A stretch of DNA of 64,000 nt from contig OW121847.1 in the NCBI GenBank assembly GCA_933228895.1, forward strand, positions 81,447,656-81,511,655, read 5' to 3'. Shown in pieces: positions 1 through 12,800 of the stretch. Origin of the DNA: Platycnemis pennipes (Eukaryota > Arthropoda > Insecta > Odonata > Platycnemididae). A program made the position numbers and the translations under genes. The notes below the pieces were generated by a model. That model saw only the letters and a program-made list of their open reading frames with translations. It was not told the DNA's origin and ran no database searches. Positions within the stretch are counted from its first letter, which is position 1. Each line of letters begins with the position of its first letter.

Positions 1-688
1 AGACATTTCTTTGGAGAAAAAATTCATTAGTTGATAAGACGAAGTAATTTTGTAATTCCCGGCTGTTTCCGTAAAAATTCATTTATTTTATTTAAGTTCG
101 AGACTAATATTATTATTGCATTCCTATTTTCATCAAGTTTTTTCTAGCCTGCAAAATTTTATGATTCTGTTAGTCTGATGTAGAGGTTAAAATAAAAAAA
201 ATATTAACCACTCAACACATTTCTTGGGTGTTTAACAATAAAGCGCACTCACTTTCACCATTTAATATCTTTAATTATAATGTAAAGTAACTAAGTACGA
301 GGTCACATCCACCAATGCAACACTCATAATATTTTTCAATTTATTTTTCCATTTCAATGGTTTGCGGATAAAAACAAGAAACTAAAAGCATATTCCAGTT
401 TTTTAACATGATGAAAATATTAATTAATAATAATTTTAAATATAAAAACATATTTAAATACATAGATGTTCTTCTATTGTCACGAAAGTGATTACTCGGG
501 ACAAAAACTTAAATATTTTACGCGTGTCCATACTCGCCCTACTACGTGAGATGTATTCGAATGGTGTTATTGAATACTTTTCGTTGTTCATAATTAAGCA
601 ACATCAGCTTCTTTCCCTTCTTGGTGTTTTTGAAGGCTTATAGATTTTTAATTCCGATTTTTATGCATATCGGCAAATATATCGGTAA
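1..688. other. Upstream intron start: no gene seen
   Basis: AT-rich sequence with no recognisable ORF or repeat end; presumed intron of DNAJC13. Confidence 0.5.
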
Positions 689-834
689 AGATAAAAGTAC
701 TTGGTTGATTCCACCATTTATTTAGATAGACTCTACCGGTTTCAACCTTTACAGGCCATCCTCAGGAGTAAAACTTTACTCCTGAGGATAGAGTCTATCT
801 AAATAAATTGTGAAATCAACCATGTACTTTTATC
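689..834 (-). mobile_element. Penelope-like retroelement foldback
   Basis: GATAAAAGTACTTGGTTGAT at the left and its inverse (ATCAACCATGTACTTTTATC) at the right, with ATTTATTTAGATAGACTCTA also inverted, form a foldback. The minus strand of the left half reads CTGAGGATGGCCTGTAAAGG then TTGAAACCGGTAGAGTC, a sequence style common in Penelope-like element ends of arthropods. The right half lacks the central piece. Only terminal sequence is present. Confidence 0.5.
730..769 (-). ncRNA. Hammerhead-ribozyme-like motif
   Basis: Minus strand, 40 nt: stem I strand ACTC, core CTGAGGA (fits CUGANGA), stem-loop II TGGCCTGTAAAGGTT (with G-U pairs), core GAAA, a minimal stem III CCGG, cleavage triplet GTA (fits NUH), stem I strand GAGT. 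All conserved core positions of a type I hammerhead are met. Penelope-like elements are known to carry such motifs with very short helix III. Activity is untested, and the G-U pairs suggest some decay. Confidence 0.45.
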
Positions 835-1122
835 TTCACTTTGCCTTAAATTCCACCAAGTAAACTTGCTGACCATTGATATTAAATCTATTGGTGCCTA
901 AATAATGAATATCTATTTGGTATAAGGTGTCCGAACTCACCCCAACTTACGGTATGTAGGAATTTGCCATTGTTATTATTTTCCATCAAGACATCATCAA
1001 GAGCTGAGACACCCTAGTTATAACCTATATCTCCCAAAAGAGGAAACCAACTTTAATGCAGTAAAATGTATCCTATAGAATGTTCATTTCTACATTTATT
1101 TATAAAAATTATTTCGTCGCCT

Positions 1123-1361
1123 TAAAGGCCGCTTTACACGATACAATTTTTTGCACAATTTCTTGTACAAACTCTTGTATAGACTGGACGAAATTGTATG
1201 TTTGTCTGAATGGAATTAGAACACGTTCTATTTCCCGTTCAGTCATTCAGACAATCGCACAAGTTTTCGTACAATTTGCCGCTTTACACGGTACAATTTC
1301 CTCATGCAAGAGTTTGTACAAGAAATTGTACAAAAAATTGTATCGTGTAAAGCGGCCTTTA
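1123..1361. mobile_element. MITE with ~58-bp inverted repeats, TTAA-type flank
   Basis: Left TAAAGGCCGCTTTACACGAT and the inverted right end read the same, and the match continues through ACAATTTTTTGCACAATTTC with a few changes. Flanks read TTAA (left) and TTAG (right), probably a mutated TTAA duplication. The overlapping 95-residue ORF is just the repeat read through. Same family style as the 55556 element. Confidence 0.75.
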
Positions 1362-2133
1362 GATTAACTCTAACTCAAATTTATTTGAAATGAAAGGGTT
1401 TTGGTAACTTAAAATCCAAAGATGAAGAATTGCGTGCTTAGAGTTGAAAGATTGATGAAAAATGGTGGATTTTTATTTATTTCAAATATTCAAAAGTTAC
1501 TATGAAACTTTTAAAACTCTGCTATAAAAATGGTGTCTTGACTGAAACTAGAGTGGAACCATTGTAGTTGCAAGTTTTTCTGCATGGAGAGTATAGAGAA
1601 GTGGAGAAATTATAATTACCAATACTAGCTAACTGCATTCAAATTGGATTTCTCTTTTGGAAGACAGATCTTCTCAAACTCAGGGGTTTCAACATACTTT
1701 ACTGACAAAGCCTTACTGAAATATGCATCAATTATGTTTACTTTGCATCAATTACAGTTGCATGTTTACCTAGTCATAGTAATGCTGTAGTTCATCCTAT
1801 CAGACCTGAGGTTAATATTTCCAACTTAAATATTTTCTGTAAATTTTCTTTTTACTTGAGCTTTGACTCTAGTTTGTGGTTAATACATAACTGGTCAGCA
1901 CTTGAAGGTGTATTAACACTTTCTACTCACTTAAGAACGCTTATAAAAGATAATGTATTCAATTGTCCATAATTGGTTATAAAGTTATTTTACATATATT
2001 ATATTTCACCTTTTAAATCAAAATTAAATTTTTTTATTTTCTTAGCTGTAGCTTTTTAGTGAAGTAATGACTGACGTAATACATGTGCAATTTTCCAAAA
2101 AATAAATGATTTTGTGGAAAATTGCAAATGTAA
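1362..2133. other. Upstream intron: no gene; one dispersed repeat
   Basis: AT-rich. 1805-1984 matches 44120-44275 (see there). No ORF of note. Confidence 0.45.
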
Positions 2134-2135
2134 TA

Positions 2136-2600
2136 CAGTAGAACCTCTTTTTTACGAACCTCTTATTTATGAAATGACATCAATTTACAAACCATTCCAC
2201 CAGTTCCGATCTTTGTGTATAGGAAAACCATGTAAAATGACCTCCGTTTTACAAAACCTCCATTTTACTGATTTACGAAGTCAGAGACCGGTCCCTAGGA
2301 GTGACTGACCCCTGTTTTACAAAGTTTTTGAAATGATTTTGTAGCACTGAACTCAGTACAATGGAATAACGATCGCTGTATACCACGACAGGAGTAGTTG
2401 AAGCCAGATCGGTCATGTTGAGAGGGCCCTCGGCCCGAGTATTACATATGGGAAAATGTGGAAAAATCGAATGTGAGCTTAGTGCTTTTTGACATGCTTT
2501 AACTGTAGGAAAAATCCCAGAGACTGATCTTCCACATCGCAATTCAATCCTTATTATATGATCCAAGGAAAAAATGTTCAAAGACGCATGGCACGATGTC
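2136..2600. mobile_element. pogo-like element, left end
   Basis: CAGTAGAACCTCTTTTTTAC preceded by TA at 2134, followed by several TTTAC(G/A)AA(A)CCTC-type subterminal repeats to about 2330. No inverted right end was found; the interior is unrecognised and the end given is approximate. Confidence 0.5.
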
Positions 2601-3678
2601 TACTTCTCGTAAACAATGCCTCAGTTCATAAAATAAGCGGACTAGTGCTTGGTAATTTCTATTCCTTTTCTAACATTTTGTGTAGTGCGAATACCTAATT
2701 TATCGTCACAAAGGTCCATATTTTCTCTGGAATGATTTAAAGTTAGCATTAAGATAGCCGCCGTGACCCCAACTCAGAACTTTGTTCAGCCATTCACTTG
2801 AAAGTAGCATTCCCTTAGGAAGTTCTTTGCTGCAGCTGTCGTGGAACATAGTTTCATTAAAGAATACTAATTTTGTTATAATTACTTATATTCAAATCTT
2901 GATGCATTTTGAATATATAATTTTTCGTTAGAAGTGTTTTACGTCGCTAGTTAAGAATTTGCGATCGCTTTCTGTACACAAGAGTAAATAGTTCTTGAAA
3001 TCACCGCTAGATGTCAGCACTGTAGAACACACATTGAAAAAAAGAGGGAATTTCAAATTAACTCTAGCAAAGTTCTAAAATTGACTTTCATCAGCTGCGA
3101 AATATTATTGAAGGTATTTCAAACGATACGCTTTCTTCAAAAAAGGCATTTCCTGGTCTTTTCACTGAAATATACTGGGTCAATTGGGAATTTGTTTTAA
3201 AATTTCCTAGTTAGAATGCATCCCAGGCTTTCCCATGTTAAAATGGCCTCTTTAAATACAAATCAATAAGCACTAAATATACCCCTTTTTTTACTTCAAT
3301 AGGCAACAAATAAATTAGCAGGATAATATTTAGCATGTATAAATTGCAATGATAGTATTCGAGGTACTCGAAATTTAAGATATTAAAATATTTAGTCATA
3401 ATTTAATATTCAAATTCAATATTTCAATTCATGAAATCTAGTATTCCACGCATCTCTAAATGAAATCAGTTGTGCATACCTATCTAAAATCAAACTTCCA
3501 AACTAATGAGATGATTTCTTGTATAGTGCTATATTTACTAGATTTTCTGTGAAATACACTCCTTCTCGTGTGTTTATTTATTTTATTCGATAACTTTAGG
3601 TAGTGAATAATACTTATTTTTGTGTTTGATTCTAAAATGACAACATTATTTAATGAATATGATTTTGAATTTTTGTAG
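2601..3678. other. Upstream intron up to exon 1: no gene seen
   Basis: AT-rich, no exon-like conserved peptide on either strand; ends in ATTTTTGTAG acceptor. Confidence 0.5.
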
Positions 3679-3831
3679 GGAGACATGGCATCAAGAGCAG
3701 AAAATTCTGGTAAAAATGGTCCTCTTGTTGTGGATAGCCGTCTTTTAGCCCACAGACAACTCTCTAGGCACCTGGTTGGGCTTTGGGTGGCTGGTCATCC
3801 AACTGCAATGGGACTGCTGAAAAGAATTATG
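3679..3831 (+). CDS. DNAJC13: DNAJC13 exon 1 of window
   Basis: 51 codons in phase 0, from TTTTTGTAG to a GTATGA donor. The peptide begins [11 protein letters not shown] and ends GLLKRIM; the segment with [14 protein letters not shown] is typical of the region ahead of the first IWN motif. The internal ATG at 3685 is not taken as the start because the reading frame is open back to the splice acceptor and the family has several hundred residues upstream. Confidence 0.9.
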
Positions 3832-6800
3832 GTATGATATGTTGTATGAGATTCTGAATTTAATATTGAATCATCATTGGCTCTAGTATAATTTAAAAAA
3901 ATATTCCCTTGTAATCCAAAATTGTTGATTGCATTCTCTGATGATAAAACAGAAGTATTTCATATTTTCAGTGACTTTCATATTAGATTCAACATTGAAG
4001 TAATTGTTTGAGAGATATCTCATGAGCAGCATTGTGACACTCTCCTGTCCCAGTAGTGATACTTGATGTTGCCATTACTGTCCATTTTTGAAAGTTTCGA
4101 AGTCTAAATGACAGCACAAGCACTTGCCCTTGCTCTTTAACTGAAAGGTGTAAGGAACTCACTTCTTGTCAGAGGCCTTCTTCTAGGCTCTTCATAGGCC
4201 TATTGACATTAAAAGTGAAAGTATAGAGTTTAGGAGGTAAATACTATTTTATATTGCAAAATCTATGTGGAGAAACTAAATGAAAGAAATCAAGAATGAA
4301 ATTTGATGCAGCATTAATTGAAATTCACCATTCCTCAACCTGTGTTATCCACTATATTGCAGTTTGTATTGCACTTTCAAAAAAAGGTTTTTGACAAATT
4401 TCGCATCCTGACAGTTTTATTATTAAAAATTTGGAGAAATAAGGGAATGATCTATCAGGAACATGAGCTTTTTCAAGTTATATACCTATTCAGTTAGCAA
4501 ACAGTTAATATGTATTACCTAACCTAAAACAAAGAAACATTATGACATGGAGAGAATTACGTATATGTAAGGAATCAATCATTTTTTTAAGAATTGTAGA
4601 TAATTGATGTACCAATGATAATATTTTGGTGCATCAGTATTAAACAATGTGTATGACGACTGAAAACGACTTCCATTTCCATTCCTTCATGCCGACGACC
4701 AAGGGGGTTGTCATAGGTCGTGAATACATAGGTATAAAACTGTATAATGGATTGCCCACTGGGTTGAAGGCAATTCAGTCTAATACTGTTTTTAGAAGAA
4801 AAGTAATGGATTTTCTATTTGAAAAGCTCTTTTATTCTGTAAATGAATACCTGGGATTTGAAGTATAATAATATATGTATTTTTGGTATTTCTTGTATTT
4901 TTGTATTCTGTAATATTTGTTTTGGACATGCATTATATCAGTGCATAAGTTTGTAATTGATCCCTGGATTATAAATAATAATAATAATGATAAAAATATT
5001 TTTTCAAAATGAAAGCAACAACTTCACTCCCATGGTCAAAACATGTAAATGTCAGGGTGTCACCATCAACCAATTCAGTGGTGACCTTTTCAAGTAAATC
5101 TCTACTCTAGCAATACTCCAGGAGCTAATAGAATTGAATAATTATTTATTCAGCTCCGAGTATCACCCATAGAGCACATACAAAATTTTACTAAGTGAAC
5201 GGACGTGCGTAACATTGATATATTTCATACATAGCTAACAAATTACCAAAATATTGACAAGAATAACAAAAAAATAATAAAATGAACTAATCTTCCTAAG
5301 TCAGAATAAATTTATGAAAATGGACAATTGAGTGGGTCAACCCACTATGACTTGAATGATTTTGCTTATTTATGAGATAAATTTGTTACATTATAATTAT
5401 AAATATGCTTTTACTTAACTTTCAAAAGAAAAGTTAATTTAAGTGGCTGCAAAATGAGTTGTGTATTTTTCGGTATTCATATGGTGGTTATTCATTGAAG
5501 CATTCAATTAAGTGTCTATTATTTCAGGCTCAGACATCGGTACCACTTTATCACAAGTGGTCACTTAGGAAAGTCTTTGTATTTTCTGCATTTAAGGAAA
5601 AATTCACCATATTAAGAGCATCCCCAATATTATTAATCAATAAATTAAATAAAAATTATTTACTTATAATTTATATTTTCACTTACTTATTGCACTAACT
5701 TTATTTACTTATAATTTATGTATTCACTTATTGCACTAACTGGGATCTAAAGCCAGAAAATTATTTAACAAAAACTTGGCAGTTTGCTTTGACGCTTTTA
5801 TTTTTCTTTGCCCAGTTGTAATAACACCAGGAAATATTATTATAGGATGGAATTGAATCTTGAACACGTTGGTGGTAGTTACTGTAACATTCTCCCCAGA
5901 TGGTACTAAAGCTATAAAAATGTTTTTTTCTGGCAAAAAAAATTTAATATATGATCATAACCATGGTTATCACCTGCACAGATATATATAATATTTAAAA
6001 TCCGAATATGTATAATTTTGTATGAAAACTAGTCATTGTCGTTAATTTTAGGCACACACCAAATGTTTGTGACATGTTATCCAGTGAAGTACGGTTTCTC
6101 AACATTTTAGAACCTGAAAAAAAAAACGTTTTGATAGGTTGATGCTGTGAAGGTAGAAGCCCAACACAAAACAGTAATAATGATTCGATATTTTAACTAT
6201 GTAATACATATTTGTGTTACGAATGGCAATTTATCACATTAAATCATGGTTCAACTACCTTTTTAAATCAGATGAAAGTAGGTTTGACAATTCTTCATCT
6301 GGTACACTTACAGGAACTATATCCACACCCTTCAAAAGTCAAAAGGAAGATGTGCTGCCATTGCATCAAATCGTTCCAATTCAAAGGCACACAGCTACTG
6401 TCCATTGCAAAATTCTGTCACCCGAGTTTGAAGACTAATATCTAGAAAACGGCTCAATGGATTTGAAAATAAATTACATCAAATTAAAGCGTGTTTATTT
6501 TTGCGTTTCATGATGGTGTACACATTTTTTCACCAATTATATTAATTTCAGTATGTGCTTAGAAACGGAATTTTAGCACATTTTTCCGGGTACCAGACGG
6601 TTGCATCGCATTTACGGCTTCGTAGTAACAACACGGATCGAGCTATTAAAATTTCCTTTTCACAGATTGTAGCAAAGATCTTTCTTAGTAGTCACTATAA
6701 GTTACATATTATTTAGTGCATTAGTATTTTAGTTGTTGTTGAAAAAGTAAGACTACGTTATTTTCCGTTCCGCGCATCCCTGAAGATCGTTGTTTGGACC

Positions 6801-9800
6801 CTCTTCTTGCTCTCGAACTCATCGCCACTAATCCACTAATAAAACCTTAAAGGAATTCATTGGTTAATCAGTATTGATTAACATTTATTTTGGGAAAAGA
6901 GCACGCTGATCAGCCAGGAATATGGCCCGGAAGAGAAAGTGAGAGGCGCGCGCAGTGTTGCCCAGTCAGAGGTTTGTCCGTAAGGCGCGCAAGGTTTTGC
7001 CCCCTGGGGAATTTGCCCACTGCCCATTTTCCAGCAAGGGAAAACCAGTTGCCCTGTTACTTTGTATGAGTCATTAGAACTTGATAAATAGTGGCAGAAA
7101 GGGTCATTTTTAAGAATGGTCATCAGTGTCATTTTAGAACTGTGGAAACCATCCGATGCCTCCTCGAGCCAAATTTTCGGAGATGGAGTTGAGGATGATT
7201 TTAAGCGCTATTTGTTTCTTTCATCGAGAAGCCGAGAAATCTGATGACAAACTATATTTCACATATCACTATGTCTCTGAGTGCTTTGGCATAACCCTTG
7301 ACGCTGTGGTGAAAATAGGGTCAAGAAATCAGGAAAATATCCCCGACGATGCCACGGGAAGCACACCGATGCCGAAGAGGCGGCAACTTCATCGAAGAGG
7401 CCGCAAGAAGATTGAGGTTGATCGCTTCACCGTTGGAGTAAATGGAAGGACTGTACACGATTTTTTCCTGAGAAAACTATTTCCAACTGTGGAGAAGGTG
7501 CATTTGAAGTTGCAAGAGTCCCTGGACGACTTCCCAGAAATGTCTTCTGCGACTTTAAGGAGGATGATTTTAAGCATGGGCTTCCGATTCAGGAAACTAT
7601 GCCGAAAGCTCGTGTTCATGGAATCCGTGAGTATTGCCGGAATGCAGCACGAGTTCTTAAGAAAAATTCGCCAACTTCGGAGAAAAATGATTTAAAATAG
7701 ATGGGAAATGTTGAAAAAATGCCTTTGTTTTTATTCTGGTGAGTACAGCAGTTTTATTCGTCTAATACAGTATGTTACTATAGTTACATGTTTACATGCG
7801 ATGTAGTTATCCCCCTCTTGCAGTGCACCATTCCTTGCGCGCCTTACGGAAAAACCTCTGACTGGGCAACACTGCGCGCCTCTCACTTTCTCTTCCGGGC
7901 CATATTCCTGGCTGCTCAGCATGCTCTTTTTCCAAAATAAATGTTAATCAATACTGATTAACCAACGAATTCCTTTAAGGTTTTATTAGTGGATTAGTGG
8001 CAATGAGTTCGAGAGCAAGAAGAGGGTCCAAACGGCGATCTTCAGGGATGCGCGGAACGGAAAATAACGTAGTCTTACTTTTTCAACAACAACTAAAATA
8101 CTAATGCACTAAATAATATGTAACTTATAGTGACTACTAAGAAAGATCTTTGCTACAATCTGTGAAAAGGAAATTTTAATAGCTCGATCCGTGTTGTTAC
8201 TACGAAGCTGTAAATGCGATGCAACCGTCTAGTACCCGGAAAAATGTGCTAAAATTCCGTTTCTAAGCACATACTGAAATTAATATAATTGGTGAAAAAA
8301 TGTGTACACCATCACGAAACGCAAAAATAAACACGCTTTAATTTGATGTATTTTATTTTCAAATCCATTGAGCCGTTTTCTAGATATTAGTCTTCAAACT
8401 CGGGTGACGGAATTTTGCAACGGACAGTAGTGGTTCAGGGCTTCAAATCAATTTGGAATGAGAGCTTCAATATGCTTGAAGTGCAAGGATGCTTGATGCT
8501 TGATGCTTGGACTATGGTTGACTCTGCTTGAAGTGCACTCACTCATGTATGATAATAAACTTTTGAACAGGTTTAATGAAAGGAAGCCTATTTTCAAATC
8601 TTATCCTCTAAATACCATTAAACAGACCCAGGTTTTAACCTGGGTCTAGATTCAGTGGAAAATGAGAACAGTTTTAAATTTTGACTTGCTCTGAAATGTC
8701 TTCTTATGTCTATTTTACCTTGTAAATCATGTGTGACCCTGAACTCTTTGCTATCGACAATTATTTATACCTTGCCCATTCCCCTATCCTTGCAGTGGTC
8801 ATCCCTTCTCCCCACTTTCCTCCTCTTCACTGACTTAATTCACCCCTTCCCCATTCATTTAATATTTAAAATATAGGATTTGTCTGTCAGAAATCATTCT
8901 GTTTTACTTAACTTGGTAGCTTTGTTAAAAGTGATATTCTGGAAAAAAAAAGAAAAACTCCCTTGGCTTTAGACAACAGCATATGTATATGACCTGGGCT
9001 TCAAAGTGTTGATGTTAATTTTTGGCTCTGTCAAATGCTTTCTGTTCTAAGAATTTTATTCTTTGCTTTTTTTGTTGTGTACAAAATTGTGAAAAAATGA
9101 ACGTACACTTTGAGTGACGAAGATTATATATTTACCTCTATGTTGATTCCTTAGTATTTCAAATTCTTAGGGAATGATAGTGATAGTTATGTGTGTTTAT
9201 ATTTTGTTATTTATCAAGAATTCTCCTAAGTATTTTTCTTGGTTTCATTAGCCTGCAGGGCTGCTATCATACCTAGACTCAGAAGAAAAAGTTCCTCCTC
9301 ATGAAGAGGAGCTTCTTTTGGAAAGGGACAATTTAAAACTAGCTCAAGCTGAAAGTGAAGGTAAAGGTGGAAGTTGGGGTTTCCGGAAGCCAACAGCTGC
9401 ACAATGGGCAAATATGGAACGCCAGCTACGCCTTGTGGAAAAACAAGTTGAGGTAAACTAAGAAAGAAGTCATTGAATTGAGTTATTTTATTATTTTTTG
9501 TGTTAACATTTGTATAACATTACAATAAGTCATGTATCCACAAATACTTTAGGATATTGACATTGATTTTTCTATTTTGGGGAATAGTGTCTTCTAAAAT
9601 TGCTTTATAATTTGGAGTGACATACATTTTTATCAATGTTACTTCAAGTATTTTCTTACCGAATCAGGATATTTTGTGAAATTGGTAAAAACCTCAGCCA
9701 TTTGTCTGGACAAAAATGCTTAGTTAGTGAATAAATTAAATCTGTTTTTAAGGTTACGGTTGACTTTTCTTTTGTAATATGAATCCATTGTAAAGGATCA

Positions 9801-12800
9801 GTCGTGTGCCATAGAGTGAGGCTTATTATATATTTGTCTCAGTTCATCAACAATTGAGCAACACATCTATGTATTGATATTGATTTTTATATTGTATTTA
9901 TGCTGTGACATTCCTGGGGCAAGAGGTAAAATGAAAATCATGTTTACTTGTGTCACTAATTCCCGAATATCTAAATGTTTAAAAGAAAGCTTTCCACTTG
10001 AGTGTCCAGCTGAACAAAACTACTTTTAAGACTCCTTACAATGTGTTGATGTAACAGTTACATCACTGTTTTTCCTCCAGCTACTTGCAGGCTCTCTCTC
10101 TACTCCGTTATATCTACCCGTCTTCCTCAAGAAAGATCTTTTATTAGCCCTGTAAACTACATATCGTGTTTGATATACGCATCAATTTAATGTCATTGAC
10201 CAACATCCTCGCTTATAGGGATGAATAATATGAAAAATGTCTTAAAAATGACTTAAATCCTTCAATGATTATATTTTACTGAATAAACGCTTTGTACCCC
10301 ACTGATCTTACTTGAATTTTCCCCATAATGAAGCACCTTCCTTGCTCCAAAACTAAGGATACATTGCTGTGAAAAAAGGGCATATAAAATTAGAATCATC
10401 TCAGCTAGTTAGCACAAAGGCAACTCAGGAAATATAACCATTACATTGCAGTGTTTGCGAGAATGGAAATATTTTTGGGGAAATCATGTACAGCTATATT
10501 ACGTATTTGACATAGTTGGGATTGATTAGGGATGGGACACTCGATTCCTTGATACCCTCGATACTTCAGGTATCGAGTATCGAGCAAGTACTGGCAAAAT
10601 TTCCGTAGTATCAAGCAAATGAATACTTTGACAAAAAAGATTTATTTTTCACCATTCAACGAATCTTTTTCAATTTCATTGACTGCCAAAGGCCATTGCC
10701 GTATTTCTCAAAATATAGTCCCCCATTTTTGGCCGAAATCCTCGCGGAAAAAGTCTTGGGGGGACTATATTTAAGCTCAAGGCACCTAATGTCCGTTGTA
10801 AAATTCCATCCCTAGTGTTTGAAGGCCAATATCTCAAAAATGGATTTTTCGATTTTAAAATAAATTACATTGAACTAAATCTTGTTTATTTATACGTTTA
10901 TTAATGTCAAAAATATGTTGGTTGTATTAATAAATGTTTTGACCGCAAATTAGACAGTAAAAAGACCTGATTTTTTTTAAACGGCGGCATTTTAAATGAA
11001 AAAACATTTGGTCACCATGATTCCCAACGTACATACGGTATATGGAAATATGTGGGCCAGAGACATATTGTTTAAGCATTTAATGATATCCACTGAGAGA
11101 TGGCATGCTAAACTATTTACAAAAGACTCGGTAGTACCTGTTTTAATGTAGGTAAATGGACACAACATAATTTAATGATTATGATGCTAATATATATTTA
11201 TATTCAATAAAACAAAGTAAATTTACTCAGTTATCAGATACTTGTTGTTTTTTTAATCTTCCAGATGCTCTTCAAAACTGTTATTGCTGTTTGCTTGTAC
11301 CCAGTCCTGTAGTTTTTCTGTTTATGATGTATTTTAAACCAAAATATCCTTAAAATTTTGAATTGATTCATAATGTCTGGTATCGAGTATTGATGATTTA
11401 AAAAATTAACAATTAAAATTATTCGTTAAAAATATGGTTAACTATTTAATTTAATAGTTAGTTTTTAGAAGAGTTAACATTTAATCATTAAAATTATGAA
11501 TTAACTAACTTCAGTTAACATTTTTCATTAATTTTTGGCGAATGTCAGCCTGCCCGAATTTGGGCGCAAAGGTTGCCCAACAGGCAAATGGGAAAATAAT
11601 ACAGTATCTAAAAGAATGCAATGAATAGGCCCAGATGAATACATCCAAACAAAAGTGGGGCTGAGGGGAGTGACCACCGAATTTTAGGAACACAAGACAA
11701 GGCCCCTCAGACGAGAAAACACGAATTAACTCGAAGACAATATCCTGGAGGGCTTGTATGCCTTACTCGGTGACATCATGTCATCAATACTGCATAGTTG
11801 AAGGCAAGAAAGAAGGGTTGCCTAAAAACCTATGGCGTATAACGAGGGTTGAGGGTTCATTCAAACTAACGTATCTGTTACAATGCTGGTGTAATATGCC
11901 TTACTTGGCGACATTGCATCATCAATACATCAGCCCCCAGTGAATTGTGAGAAAAGATTACACAGGCACACCCTAAGCATCTACTGTCTCTATATAACTA
12001 AGAGGTTTCCACTGCTATTTTACAATAGTGAAGGAATACTTCACCTAGCAATGTGGGGATCGATATCAAAAACTAACCTTAAAGCACTTTCTACCACTCG
12101 GAACAATCTTTTGTGGCAAATTATCGGCGTACCATGGTCCGTCGGAAAGTCTTACATTCATGACTACTAAAAACCCCGGAATTGGATCTCTACCTCAGAA
12201 AAATTGCCAAATCCTTTCAGCAGACCCTAGGAAACATGGCCAACAACACTCTGGACACTAAATGGAATTACAACAAAGATCCCCCACTTCAAATATTTTT
12301 AAACAAATGGAAACGGATTGAAGGAACCACAATGACAGTTTTCAGTGGTTGCTTTGTTTGGCAAAACAAAAAAAAACCATCAAGGCCTCTATTACCTCAG
12401 CATCCAATTTGCCAAAGTAACTGAAAAAGTAACTTTTAACTTAAAAAGTTCCTTTTATTAACTTTTACTTTTACTTTTTTTACTAACTAACTTTTATTAA
12501 CTTTTAAAGTTAACTAGTTGCTTTCTACAGAAATCAACTTGAACTTTAATCGTGTAATTTTTTTGGTAACTTTCCCAGCTATGGTATTTGAAAGCATACA
12601 AGTCATTCCTTTGGGGAATTTTGCTGAGGGTTAATAAGTAAAATGACAAAATATCATTCATTGAAAAGTGAATTGACTTTAGACATTGCTCATTATGTCA
12701 TGACTGAACCACAAGTGCAACCTCCAACTTGTCCGATTTTCTCTACGTTCAAGCAATTTGCAATTATAAATGCATTGAATACACCATGCAATTCATTGGA

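Noticed and set aside
1080..1367. A 95-residue ORF
   Set aside because: It is read-through of the inverted repeats of the TTAA-type MITE.
3685..3687. ATG as the DNAJC13 start codon
   Set aside because: The frame is open back to a good splice acceptor, and the family has hundreds of residues before this region, so the codon is internal.
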